Shown one piece after another: positions 32,230 to 40,893 of a DNA stretch of 64,000 nucleotides (the first letter of the stretch is position 1; each line of letters starts with the position of its first letter). The position numbers and the translations under genes were made by a program. The notes under the pieces are model-generated. The model saw only the letters and a list, made by a program, of their open reading frames with translations. It made no database searches and was not told the origin of the DNA. This stretch comes from UBA5066 sp046331465 (GTDB lineage: Bacteria; Acidobacteriota; Thermoanaerobaculia; UBA5066). Where the stretch lies: positions 248,001 to 312,000 of the forward strand of contig JAXLQV010000003.1 of the NCBI GenBank assembly GCA_046331465.1, read 5' to 3'.

Positions 32230-33729
32230 ATGAACGGCACGGCCGCCACGTACGACGACCTCCCGTACGGCAGCCGCGCCGTCCGGGAGAGCCATCCCGC
32301 ACACCTCGCCGCCGTCGCGCGCCTCTTCGGCGTCGACGCGCCGGACCCGGAGTCGGCCCGGGTCCTCGAGCTCGGCTGCGCCGAAGGGGGGAACCTCCTG
32401 CCGATGGCCCTCGCCTCGCCCGGGGCGACCTTCCTCGGGGTCGACCTCTCGGAGCGGCAGGTCGCGGCCGGCGAGAGGCGGCGCGCGGCGCTCGGCCTCC
32501 CGAACGTCTCCCTCCGCGTCGCGGACGTCGCCACCTTCGAGGCCGGCGCCGGCAGCTGCGACTACGTCGTCGCGCACGGCCTCTTCTCCTGGGTCCCCGA
32601 GCCGGTCGCCGGGGCGCTTCTCGCGCTCGTCGGGCGCGTCCTGGCGCCGGGAGGGGTGGCCTACGTCTCGTACAACACCTACCCCGGCTGGCACCAGCGC
32701 GGCCTCGTCCGCGACCTCCTCGTCCGCGGCACGCGCGGCGTCGGGAGCCCCGTCGAGCAGATCGGGCGCGCCCGCGACCTCCTCGCGTTCGTCGCCGCGA
32801 ACGCCCGCGACCGGAGCCGCGCCTACGACGAGGCGGTGCGCGAGGCGCAGGCCCAGTTCTCCCGCTACGACGACGCGCGCCTCTTCCACGAGTGGCTCGA
32901 GGGGGACAACCGCCCCGTCTGGTTCCTCGACTTCGCGTCCCTCGCGGCGCGCCACGGACTCGTCCCGCTCGCCGACGCGCGGCTCGCGGCGATGCCGATG
33001 GGGCGCGTGAAGCCCGACGTCGACGACCTCCTCGCCTCGCGCGCCGCCGGGCGACTCGAGAAGGAGGAGCTCCTCGACGTCCTCCGGAACCGCGCCTTCC
33101 GCCAGACGCTCCTCGTCCGCGCGCCCGCGCCGGGCCGGGAGGAGCCCGATCCGGCCGCCCTCGACGGCCTCCTCTTCGCGAGCGAGCTCGCCCCGGTCGC
33201 CGGCGACGGCCCCGGGACGACGTTCCGCGGCCCGTCCGGCAGCCTCTCGACGGACGACCCCGCGCTCGTCGCCGCGCTCCGGTCGCTTCACGGGGCGCGG
33301 CCGCGGACGCTCCCGTTCGGGGAGCTCGCGGAGGGCCGGCCCGACGCGCTCCGCCCGACGCTCCTGCGCTGCGTCGCCTCGGGCCTCGTCGAGGCGCGCG
33401 CGCGCGGGGTCCCGTGCGCCCCGGCGGCGGGCGACGCCCCCGTCGGCTCCCCCCTCGCGCGCCTGGAGGCCGCCGAGGGTCCCCTCGTCACGTCGCTCTC
33501 CCACCGGAACGTCGAGCTCGACCCCGGCGCGCGCCTCCTCCTCCGCGAGCTCGACGGCCGGCCGCGCGAGGAGGTCGTCCGGAGCCTCGCCCCACGACTC
33601 GTCGAGGAGGGCCTCCTCACGACGGAGCAGGGAGGCCCGCCGCCCGAGGCGGACGCGCGGGCCGCCGTCGCCGAGCGCCTCGACGACGCCCTCGCGGCTC
33701 TCGCCCGGAGGGCTCTCCTCCTCCGCTGA
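32230..33729 (+). CDS. Class I SAM methyltransferase with C-terminal regulatory domain
   Basis: 499 residues. The N-terminal 200 residues are a SAM methyltransferase: VLELGCAEGGNLLPMA (motif I), GVDLSERQ (acidic end of strand 2) and CDYVVAHGLFSWV (motif IV). The segment YVSYNTYPGWHQRGLVRDLL is characteristic of proteins that carry the methyltransferase-regulatory domain (PF10119), which follows at roughly 215-300. The C-terminal 200 residues are a winged-helix-like region. Targets of this family are not well defined. The ATG has little ribosome site. An 11-bp hairpin just downstream (33747-33777) probably ends its transcript. Confidence 0.82.
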   Translation: MNGTAATYDDLPYGSRAVRESHPAHLAAVARLFGVDAPDPESARVLELGCAEGGNLLPMALASPGATFLGVDLSERQVAAGERRRAALGLPNVSLRVADVATFEAGAGSCDYVVAHGLFSWVPEPVAGALLALVGRVLAPGGVAYVSYNTYPGWHQRGLVRDLLVRGTRGVGSPVEQIGRARDLLAFVAANARDRSRAYDEAVREAQAQFSRYDDARLFHEWLEGDNRPVWFLDFASLAARHGLVPLADARLAAMPMGRVKPDVDDLLASRAAGRLEKEELLDVLRNRAFRQTLLVRAPAPGREEPDPAALDGLLFASELAPVAGDGPGTTFRGPSGSLSTDDPALVAALRSLHGARPRTLPFGELAEGRPDALRPTLLRCVASGLVEARARGVPCAPAAGDAPVGSPLARLEAAEGPLVTSLSHRNVELDPGARLLLRELDGRPREEVVRSLAPRLVEEGLLTTEQGGPPPEADARAAVAERLDDALAALARRALLLR

Positions 33730-33746
33730 CGCGCCCGGGACGCGAA

Positions 33747-33777
33747 GCGCCCCCGGGGCTCTCGCTCCCGGGGGCGC
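33747..33777. terminator. Hairpin terminator between convergent genes
   Basis: GCGCCCCCGGG and CCCGGGGGCGC form an 11-bp perfect stem around a 9-base loop, 18 bases after the stop of the methyltransferase gene and before the convergent Spy-like gene. There is no U-run, as is common in very GC-rich genomes. It could act in both directions. Confidence 0.6.
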
Positions 33778-33813
33778 CCGCGGGATAGCGCGCCCGAACG
33801 GACGCCGGCGGCG

Positions 33814-34278
33814 TCAGTCCTCTTCGCCCTCGCCTTCGGCGGCGTTCGGCTTCGGCGCCTTGAGGCACCCTTCCAGCTTCGCCTTCTGCTCGGGGGTCAG
33901 GAGCGCCTCGACGGCCGTGAAGAGCGTCTTCAGCTCCGCGCCGATCGCCTTCGTGTCGGCCTCGACCTTCAGGAGGGCGGCGCCGATCGCGCACGGGTCG
34001 GGGGTCGCGGCGGCGATCGCGGCGTGGAGCGCCTCGCGGTCGGCCTTCCGGGTCGCGTGGAGGGCGTCCAGCTTCGGCTTCGCGGCCTCGAGGAGCGCCT
34101 TCACGTCCGCCTTCTGGACGTCGGTCAGCCCGACCACGCCGAGGCAGCGGAGGTACCCGGCGACGGGCCCCTGCGGCGCAGCGGCCGGCGCGTCGGCGGC
34201 GAGGAGGGGGGCGGCGACCAGCGCGAGGACGAGGGCCGCGGCCAGGGGAACGAGTGACGTCCGGAGAGAGTGCTTCAT
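33814..34278 (-). CDS. Spy/CpxP-like periplasmic LTXXQ protein
   Basis: A 154-residue secreted protein with signal peptide (LAAALVLALVAAPLLAADA). The mature part is helical and has two LTxxQ motifs, LTDVQKADVKALL and LTPEQKAKLEGCL, the hallmark of Spy, CpxP and zinc-resistance-associated proteins that act as periplasmic chaperones or envelope-stress sensors. Two Cys-containing turns (YLRCLG, PDPCAIG) and a very acidic C-terminus are unusual and could bind metal. AAGGAG lies seven bases upstream of the ATG. Confidence 0.8.
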   Translation of the reverse strand: MKHSLRTSLVPLAAALVLALVAAPLLAADAPAAAPQGPVAGYLRCLGVVGLTDVQKADVKALLEAAKPKLDALHATRKADREALHAAIAAATPDPCAIGAALLKVEADTKAIGAELKTLFTAVEALLTPEQKAKLEGCLKAPKPNAAEGEGEED

Positions 34279-34331
34279 CGGCGAGCTCCTTTTCCCATTC
34301 CGTTCTGGGCGGCGACGTCGCCGTCGGGCTC

Positions 34332-34382
34332 CGGCGCCGCTTTCGGTGGGCTGCCGTACCGACGCGCGACGGAGCGGCGCCG
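34332..34382. repeat. 10-bp inverted repeat in the gap between Spy-like and kinase genes
   Basis: CGGCGCCGCT at 34332-34341 and AGCGGCGCCG at 34373-34382 are perfect inverted copies with a 31-base loop, 30 bases past the stop of the histidine kinase. It could be the kinase terminator. The loop is long and there is no U-run, so the call is weak. Confidence 0.3.
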
Positions 34383-34412
34383 TTTACGCCGCGGTCCGCC
34401 CCGTGACGGACG

Positions 34413-37400
34413 TCACGAAGGACGGGGGCCCGGCGCCACGGCGGGGAGCTCGACGACGAACGTCGTCCCCCTCCCCTCGGCGCTCGTCACGGAGATGCCG
34501 CCCCCCATCAGCCGCGCGAGGTGCTGGGAGAGCGCGAGCCCGAGGCCGGTTCCGCCGAAGCGGCGCGTGAGCGAGGCGTCCCCCTGGAGGAACGGCGTGA
34601 AGACCCTCTCGAGCTGGGCCGCGCTCATGCCGATCCCGGTGTCGGCGACGCGGAAGACGAGCTGGTCCGCCCCCGCGCGCCGCTCCCTCTGGACCTCCAG
34701 CTCGACCGTCCCGTCCTCCGTGAACTTCCCGGCGTTCGAGAGGAGGTTGAAGAGGACCTGCTTCAGCCGGAACGCGTCGGAGGTCATCCGCCCCGCGCCC
34801 GGGTCGACGGTCACGACGAGGCGGTTCCGGTTCGCCTGGACGAGCTGCCGGACGGTCCTCACGACCTCGTCGACCACCTCGGCGACCTCGAACGGCTCGG
34901 CGACGACCTCCATCCGCCCCGCCTCGATCTTCGAGAGGTCGAGGAGGTCGCCGATGAGCTGGAGGAGGTGGCTCCCGGCCGCGCGGATCTTCCCGACGTC
35001 CTCGACCGCCCGCGGGCTCGAGGCGACCTCGCGCTCCTCGACGAGGAGCTCCGCGTAGCCGAGGATCGCGTTCAGCGGAGTCCGGAGCTCGTGGCTCATG
35101 TTCGCGAGGAAGCGGCTCTTGGCGCGGTTCGCCTCCGCCGCCTCGCGGAGCGCCCCCTCGGACTGCCGCCGCAGCTCCTCGGCCCTCTGGATCTCGGCGA
35201 CCAGGCTCCGCGTCCTCTCGTCGACGAGGCGCTGGAGCTCCGTCTGCCGGGCCCTGAGGCCGCGCACCCGGAGCGCGTATCCCGTCCCGACCGCGACGAG
35301 GACCGCGAGGACGACCGCGAGGCGGAAGGCGGGCCGCTGGTGGAGCCCCGGCTCGATGCGGAACGCGAAGCGCGCCCCCGTCTCGTTCCAGACCCCGTCG
35401 TTGTTCGCGGCGACGACGCGGAAGACGAAGTCCCCCGGCGGGAGGGACGTGTAGAAGGCCGAGCGGCGGGTCCCCGCGTCGACCCACGACGGCTCGAACC
35501 CCTCGAGGCGGTAGCGGAATCGGACCTTCTCCGGGGCCTGGAAGCTGAGGCCGTCGTAGTGGATCTCGATCTTCCCCGTCCGGGGCGGCAGCTCCACGGG
35601 CGAGGCTCCCGCGACGGGACGGCCGTCCGCGAGGACCTTGTCGATGACGACGGGCGGAACGGTCGCGTTCGCGCGGAGCCGCGCCGGGTCGACGGCGACG
35701 AGGCCGCGGAGCGTCGGGAACCAGAGGCGCCCGTCGGCGTCGCGGAAGCCCGCGGGCCAGGAGGCCCCGTTGCACTGCGCGATCGGGAGCCCGTCGGCCC
35801 GCCCGAGCGCGAGCGCGGGGAACGGGGCCCGCTTCCCCTCGATCCGCGCGAGCACGTCGGCCCGCGCGACGCGGAAGACGCCGCGGTTCGAGCTGATCCA
35901 GAAGTCGCCGCTCCCTCCCTCGAGGATCCGGAAGACCTTCTCGTCGGGGAGGCCGTCGGCCGTGCCGACGGAACGGAGGCTCCCGTCGCGGCGGAGGACC
36001 GAGAGGCCGCCCGCCGTCCCGATCCAGAGGAGCCCCTCGGCGTCCTCGTGGAGCGAGAAGACGACGTCGTTCGCGAGGCCGTGCCGCGTGTCGAGGACCG
36101 TGAGGACGCCGTCCTTCAGCCGCGCGAGCCCGCCGGCGTCGGTCCCGATCCACATCGCCCCGTCGCGCGTCGGGCCGAGGCAGCGGACGACGTCGCGCGG
36201 GAGGCCGTGGGAGCGGTCGATCACCGTGAACCGCCGCCCGTCCCATCGCGCCACGCCGGCGCCGTAGGTCCCGGCCCAGACGTCCCCCTTCGCGTCGAGC
36301 GTCACGGCGTAGACGACGTCGGAGGGGAGGCCGTCCTTCCGCGTGAAGCGCGTCAGGCGGCCCCCCGCGAGGCGGAGGAGCCCGGCGCCGTTCGTCCCGA
36401 TCCAGAGGACGTTGCCGGGAGCCGCCACGAGGGAGCGGACCGCGACGCCGCGGAGCGCGGCGACCTCGGGCGGCACGACGAAACGCTCGCCCCGGAGCGC
36501 CGCGACGCCGTTCGAGTCGGTCCCCGCCCAGAGCGTCCCGTCCGAGGTCCGGGCGACCGAGCGGACGTTCTCGTCGGGGAGCCCCTCGCGGGCCCCGTAG
36601 ACGAGGACCTTGCGGTCGCGCAGGCGGTTCAGGCCGCCGTTCGTCCCGATCCAGACGCTCCCCTCGCGGTCCTCCGCAATCGAGCGGACGAAGGGGTGCG
36701 CGAGGCCGTCGGCCACGCCGAACGTCTCGACGCGCTCCCTCGAGATCCGCACGAGCCCGCCCCCGTCGCTGCCGACCCAGAGCGCGCCGCTGCGGTCCCG
36801 GAGGAGCGACCAGACGAGCCGGCTCGGAAGGCCCTCCTTCTCCCCGACGACGCGGACGGTCCCGTCCGCCTTCGCCTCGACGAGGCCGAGCGCGTAGAAC
36901 GCCGCGGAGACGCCGCCGGGCGAAGGCGCCAGCGCATAGACGGCGCCCGGGGCCCGACCCTCCGCCGGATGAATCCGCCGGAGCGTCTTCCCGTCCCATC
37001 TCAGGAGGCCGTCCGCGGCCGTGCCGACGAAGAGCCCGCCCGAGGGGTCGGCGAGGAGGCTCCTCACCGCCGGCCGCTCGAACGGCGGCGGGAGCGCCAC
37101 CGCCCGGAAGGTGGTCCCGTCGAAGCGCGCAAGGCCGCGGTCCGTCCCGACCCAGAGCGTCCCGGCGGAGTCCTCCGCCAGCGCCCACGCGTACTCCGAC
37201 GGCAGCCCCTCGCGCCCGCCGTACCGCGTGAAGACGCCGCCGCGCGCCCTCACGACGCCGCCGCCGAGCGTCCCGACCCAGAGGGTGCCGAGGCGGTCCT
37301 CGAGGAGCGTCCAGGCGCTGTTGCTCTTCAGCGCCGTCGTGTTGCGCGTGTCGAAGACGGTGAAGGCGACGCCGTTGAAGCGGACGAGCCCCTCGTAGGT

Positions 37401-37595
37401 CCCGAGCCAGAGGTAGCCGTCGCGCGTCTGGAGGACGGAGTGGACGCTGTTCTGCGGCAGGCCGTCCTGCCACGCGTCGAGTCCGTACTGCGAGAGCGGC
37501 GTCGACGGGTCGAGCGCCAGGGCCCCGCCGCCGAGGAGGAGCTGTGCGGCGAGAGCCGCGGGCGCGAGGAGCCTCCGGGCCGGCATCGCCGCCAT
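34413..37595 (-). CDS. Two-component sensor kinase with Reg_prop beta-propeller and Y_Y_Y domain
   Basis: A 1060-residue membrane kinase. After a signal peptide (LLAPAALAAQLLLGGGALAL), about twelve to thirteen LWxGT repeats (LWLGT, LWVGT, VWIGT, LWAGT, MWIGT and others) form a periplasmic two-component-type propeller, followed by a Y_Y_Y beta-sandwich (residues 640-730). A single TM helix (VVLAVLVAVGTGYAL), a coiled coil and the transmitter follow, with MSHELRTPLN (His near residue 834), NLLSNAGKF, DTGIGM and GTGLGLAL. Receptors of this build sense carbohydrates in Bacteroides. There is no fused receiver or DNA-binding domain, and no regulator gene is adjacent. Confidence 0.92.
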   Translation of the reverse strand: MAAMPARRLLAPAALAAQLLLGGGALALDPSTPLSQYGLDAWQDGLPQNSVHSVLQTRDGYLWLGTYEGLVRFNGVAFTVFDTRNTTALKSNSAWTLLEDRLGTLWVGTLGGGVVRARGGVFTRYGGREGLPSEYAWALAEDSAGTLWVGTDRGLARFDGTTFRAVALPPPFERPAVRSLLADPSGGLFVGTAADGLLRWDGKTLRRIHPAEGRAPGAVYALAPSPGGVSAAFYALGLVEAKADGTVRVVGEKEGLPSRLVWSLLRDRSGALWVGSDGGGLVRISRERVETFGVADGLAHPFVRSIAEDREGSVWIGTNGGLNRLRDRKVLVYGAREGLPDENVRSVARTSDGTLWAGTDSNGVAALRGERFVVPPEVAALRGVAVRSLVAAPGNVLWIGTNGAGLLRLAGGRLTRFTRKDGLPSDVVYAVTLDAKGDVWAGTYGAGVARWDGRRFTVIDRSHGLPRDVVRCLGPTRDGAMWIGTDAGGLARLKDGVLTVLDTRHGLANDVVFSLHEDAEGLLWIGTAGGLSVLRRDGSLRSVGTADGLPDEKVFRILEGGSGDFWISSNRGVFRVARADVLARIEGKRAPFPALALGRADGLPIAQCNGASWPAGFRDADGRLWFPTLRGLVAVDPARLRANATVPPVVIDKVLADGRPVAGASPVELPPRTGKIEIHYDGLSFQAPEKVRFRYRLEGFEPSWVDAGTRRSAFYTSLPPGDFVFRVVAANNDGVWNETGARFAFRIEPGLHQRPAFRLAVVLAVLVAVGTGYALRVRGLRARQTELQRLVDERTRSLVAEIQRAEELRRQSEGALREAAEANRAKSRFLANMSHELRTPLNAILGYAELLVEEREVASSPRAVEDVGKIRAAGSHLLQLIGDLLDLSKIEAGRMEVVAEPFEVAEVVDEVVRTVRQLVQANRNRLVVTVDPGAGRMTSDAFRLKQVLFNLLSNAGKFTEDGTVELEVQRERRAGADQLVFRVADTGIGMSAAQLERVFTPFLQGDASLTRRFGGTGLGLALSQHLARLMGGGISVTSAEGRGTTFVVELPAVAPGPRPS

Positions 37596-37666
37596 TCTGA
37601 CCCCGGGCCGCCCCTGCGGCGCGCCGCCCCGGCCGCGGCCGGGCGGGAGGGCCCGCGGTCCTTCGC

Positions 37667-39433
37667 TCAACCCTTCGCCACGGGGCCTTCCGGGAGCTTC
37701 GGCCGCCGGGTGTGGAAGTCCGTCGCCCTCTGGAAGAGGTCGGCCACGGCGAGGAGGTCGCTCTCGCCCTGGAGCCTCCCGGTGAAGGTGAGGCTCGTCG
37801 GCGTCCCGTCGGAGAGCCGGAAGCCGTTCGGGACGACGACGGCCGGGTGCCCGGTCAGGTTCGTCAGGAGGAGGGAGCTCCCTCCGAACGTCGGCGCCAC
37901 GAAGAGGTCGACCCCGGCGAGGCGCTCCTCCATCTCGCGCATCAGGAGCGTCCGCGCGCGCTGGGCGCGGACGTAGTCGACCGCGGGGATGAGCCGGCCG
38001 TGCCGGAAGACGTTGGGCCAGGCGTCGGCCGTCTGACGAACCATCGTCTTCACGCGGCCGTCCAGGACGAGCGCGTCGAACGCGGTCGCCGCCTCGGCGG
38101 TCAGGATGAGCGAGAGGGGCCCGACGGGCGTCCTCGTCGGGAGCTTCATGGGGACGAGACGCGCGCCGAGCTGCCGGAGGAGGTCGAGGCTCCGCTGGTC
38201 GATCTGCCGCCACTCCGCCTCCCGGGCCTTCTCCTCTTCGGTCTTCGCGTCCTTCCCCCGCTCCTCCTCGAAGAGCTCCGGGACGAAGCCGATCGTCAGC
38301 TCCTTCAGCGACCGCCGGGGAGGCCACGCGAAGGGGCCGCCGGCGGAGTACGGGTCGAGCGGGTCCTTCCCCTCGATCGCCGCGAAGACGAGGGCGCAGT
38401 CCTCCGCCGAGCGCGCGATCGGACCGACCTTGTCCATCGTCCAGGCGAGGGCCATCACGCCGTGCCGGCTGACGCGCCCGAACGTCGGGCGGAGCCCCGT
38501 CACGCCGCAGCGGGTGCAGGGGGAGACGATGCTCCCGAGCGTCTCGGTCCCGATCGCGAACGCGACGAGGCCGGCGGCCGTCGCCGACGCCGAGCCGGCG
38601 GAGGAGCCGCTCGAGCCCTGGTCGACCTTCCAGGGGTTCTTCGTCGTCCCGCCGAACCAGACGTCGCCCCACGCGAGCTCGCCGACCGCCGTCTTCGCGA
38701 CGAGGACGGCGCCTGCCTCCTCGAGCTTCCGGTAGACCGTCGCCGTCTCGGGGCGCACCTGCTCGCGGAACGGCACGGAGCCCCACGTCGTGCGATAGCC
38801 CGGGACGGCGACGAGGTCCTTGGCGCCCCACGGGATGCCGTGGAGCGGCCCGCGGTCCCTGCCCGCCGCGAGCTCCTCGTCGGCCCTCTTCGCCTGCGCG
38901 AGCGCGAGCTCCGACGTCACGGTCACGGCGCACGAGAGGACGGGGTCGTACTTCGCGAGGCGCGCGAGCGAGAGCTTCGTCAGCTCCGTGGACGACACCT
39001 TGCCTGCTCGCAGGAGCCGGCCCAGCTCCTTCACCCCGGTGAACGCGAGCTCCTCGTCGGACGCGGGCCGGACCACCGGGCGCTCCCGTCGCGCCGGAGG
39101 CGGCGGCGACGGGGCGGCTTCCTGCGCCGGAGGGGCCAGGGGCGAGAAGGTGAAGGCGGGCGGGACGGAATTGTCGATCGGGAGCGAGCGGAGGAGGCCG
39201 ATCTCCGAGGCGGACTCGTTGAGGTCGTCGAGCATCAGGGCACGCTCCTCGTCGGTGAACGAGACGCCCGACACCCACTCCGCGCGCTTCACCATCTCCG
39301 CCGTCACCTTCGGCGCCCCCTCGGCGAGCGCCGCGAGCGCACGCCCGAAGACGGCCGCCCCCGCGCCCGCCCCCGCGAGCAGCGTCACGAGCTTCCGTCG
39401 GCCCTGGTCCACGTCTCGCACGGAATCCGTCAT
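37667..39433 (-). CDS. Amidase-signature family hydrolase with Tat-like leader
   Basis: A 588-residue amidase. Residues 12-30 (RRKLVTLLAGAGAGAAVFG) look like a twin-arginine leader, and a Pro/Ala-rich linker precedes the catalytic domain from about residue 125. The Ser-Ser-Lys triad is visible: Lys in HGIPWGAKDLV, and the serines in DQGSSGSSAGSASA. The closing hydrophobic segment LTNLTGHPAVVVPNGF is typical of the family. It resembles GatA-like and aspartyl/glutamyl amidases, but its export signal argues for extracytoplasmic amide hydrolysis, for example on peptides or amides from the environment. GGAGGGTGC precedes the ATG. Confidence 0.87.
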   Translation of the reverse strand: MTDSVRDVDQGRRKLVTLLAGAGAGAAVFGRALAALAEGAPKVTAEMVKRAEWVSGVSFTDEERALMLDDLNESASEIGLLRSLPIDNSVPPAFTFSPLAPPAQEAAPSPPPPARRERPVVRPASDEELAFTGVKELGRLLRAGKVSSTELTKLSLARLAKYDPVLSCAVTVTSELALAQAKRADEELAAGRDRGPLHGIPWGAKDLVAVPGYRTTWGSVPFREQVRPETATVYRKLEEAGAVLVAKTAVGELAWGDVWFGGTTKNPWKVDQGSSGSSAGSASATAAGLVAFAIGTETLGSIVSPCTRCGVTGLRPTFGRVSRHGVMALAWTMDKVGPIARSAEDCALVFAAIEGKDPLDPYSAGGPFAWPPRRSLKELTIGFVPELFEEERGKDAKTEEEKAREAEWRQIDQRSLDLLRQLGARLVPMKLPTRTPVGPLSLILTAEAATAFDALVLDGRVKTMVRQTADAWPNVFRHGRLIPAVDYVRAQRARTLLMREMEERLAGVDLFVAPTFGGSSLLLTNLTGHPAVVVPNGFRLSDGTPTSLTFTGRLQGESDLLAVADLFQRATDFHTRRPKLPEGPVAKG

Positions 39434-39461
39434 GCACCCTCCCGTTGCCCGGGGGCGGAGC

Positions 39462-39492
39462 TTGGCTGCGCCCGGAACACCGATGCTAAATT
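39462..39492 (+). promoter_or_regulatory. Possible promoter of mscL
   Basis: TGCTAAATT at 39484-39492 resembles an extended -10 element (TGN followed by TAAATT) in an AT-rich pocket, with TTGGCT at 39462-39467 about 19 bases upstream. It lies about 90 bases before the mscL ATG. The match is partial. Confidence 0.35.
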
Positions 39493-39583
39493 AGGCCAGC
39501 TTCAGGGACCGAGCGCCGCCACCCGGGCAACCGTGTTGCGGGTGCATCTACGGCGTCCCGCCCCAAGGCCAGAAAGGACCACC

Positions 39584-39997
39584 ATGCTGAAGGAATTCAG
39601 GGAATTCGCGATCAAGGGGAACGTCATCGACATGGCCGTCGGCGTCGTCATCGGCGGCGCGTTCGGGAAGATCGTGAACAGCCTCGTCGCCGACGTGATC
39701 ATGCCGCCCATCGGCCTCCTCCTCGGGAAGGTCGACTTCTCGAACCTCTTCCTGAACCTCTCCGGGAAGCCGGTCGAGTCGCTCGCCGAGGCGAAGAAGG
39801 CGGGCCTCGCGACGCTGAACTACGGGCTCTTCCTGAACACCTGCATCGAGTTCCTCATCATCGCGTTCGCAATCTTCCTCGTCGTCAAGCAGATCAACCG
39901 TCTGAAGCGGGAGGCGCCTCCGGCTCCCGCCGCGCCGCCCGAGCCCTCGAACGAGGAGAAGCTCCTCGCCGAGATCCGAGACCTCCTCAAGAAGTGA
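39584..39997 (+). CDS. mscL: Large-conductance mechanosensitive channel MscL
   Basis: A 137-residue pentameric channel that opens under membrane tension and releases solutes on hypo-osmotic shock. It shows the N-terminal amphipathic helix (MLKEFREFAIKGNVIDMAVG), the pore-lining first TM helix with VIGGAFGKIVNSLV, the PP turn before the periplasmic loop, the second TM helix (EFLIIAFAIFLVV) and a C-terminal charged helix (EEKLLAEIRDLLKK). Length is standard. AAGGA lies upstream of the ATG. It fits the osmoadaptation genes 4-20 kb downstream. Confidence 0.97.
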   Translation: MLKEFREFAIKGNVIDMAVGVVIGGAFGKIVNSLVADVIMPPIGLLLGKVDFSNLFLNLSGKPVESLAEAKKAGLATLNYGLFLNTCIEFLIIAFAIFLVVKQINRLKREAPPAPAAPPEPSNEEKLLAEIRDLLKK

Positions 39998-40014
39998 AAG
40001 GACCCTCCGGACCG

Positions 40015-40749
40015 ATGAAGAGACTCCTCCTCGCCCTTCCCCTCGCGGCGCTCCTCTCCGCCTCCTTCGCCGCGACCGCCGCCGACGAGCCGAAGCCGGG
40101 CTGGCACGGCAGCTTCGGCGCCGGCCTCTCGATGAGCTCCGGCAACAGCGACGCGAAGAGCTACAACGTCGGCTTCGACCTGAAGTACGACCCGAAGACG
40201 AACAACGTCCTGAAGTTCGCCGGCCTCTACCTCCGAAGCGACGCGAACGGCGACACGACCTCCGACAAGCTCACCGCCCTCGCCCGCGACGAGTACTCCC
40301 TCTCCGACCGCGTCTTCCTCTACGGGGAGGTCGCCTACCTGCACGACGCGATCGCCGAGGTCGACTACCTGGTCTCGCCGACCGTCGGCGCCGGCTACAA
40401 GTTCGTGAAGACGGACACCGTCACGCTCGAGGCCTCCGCCGGCCTCGGCGGCGCGTTCGAGAAGTACGAGGGGAAGGACTCCACCTCGAGCGGCGCCTAC
40501 CGCGCCGCCGAGTCCTTCGGGTGGAAGATCTCGCCCACCGTCACCTTCACCCAGAAGGCCTCGGGCCTCTGGAAGATGGACGACACGGCGGACGCCTACT
40601 ACCACCTCGACCTCGGCCTGACGACCTCCATCTCGAAGATCCTCGAGCTGAAGCTCGCCTGGCTCCTCGATAACAAGACCCGGCCGGCGCTGCCGACGCT
40701 CGAGAAGACCGACACGTCCTTCATCGCGGCGCTCGTCGCCAAGTTCTAG
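40015..40749 (+). CDS. DUF481 family outer membrane protein (YdiY-like)
   Basis: A 244-residue protein with a signal peptide (LLLALPLAALLSASFAATA) and amphipathic strands of an outer-membrane barrel, ending in VAKF. The N-terminal WHGSFGAGLSMSSGNSDAK and the closing DTSFIAALVAKF match the salt-induced DUF481/YdiY family. Function is unknown. The ATG at 40015 gives a clean signal peptide; a GTG at 39994 overlapping the mscL stop would add seven unneeded residues. Co-transcription with mscL is likely. Confidence 0.85.
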   Translation: MKRLLLALPLAALLSASFAATAADEPKPGWHGSFGAGLSMSSGNSDAKSYNVGFDLKYDPKTNNVLKFAGLYLRSDANGDTTSDKLTALARDEYSLSDRVFLYGEVAYLHDAIAEVDYLVSPTVGAGYKFVKTDTVTLEASAGLGGAFEKYEGKDSTSSGAYRAAESFGWKISPTVTFTQKASGLWKMDDTADAYYHLDLGLTTSISKILELKLAWLLDNKTRPALPTLEKTDTSFIAALVAKF

Positions 40750-40893
40750 GCCCTCACCGGGGGGACCGGACCGGGACGGGGGGGCGGCGGATCGAGGCGC
40801 CCCTCCTCCTCTCCGGGGTCGTTGCGCGCACCGCCCCTGCCGTGCGGGCCGCGAGGCCGCACCGGGCCGGTCTCCCGGTGGCCGGCCGCCCGC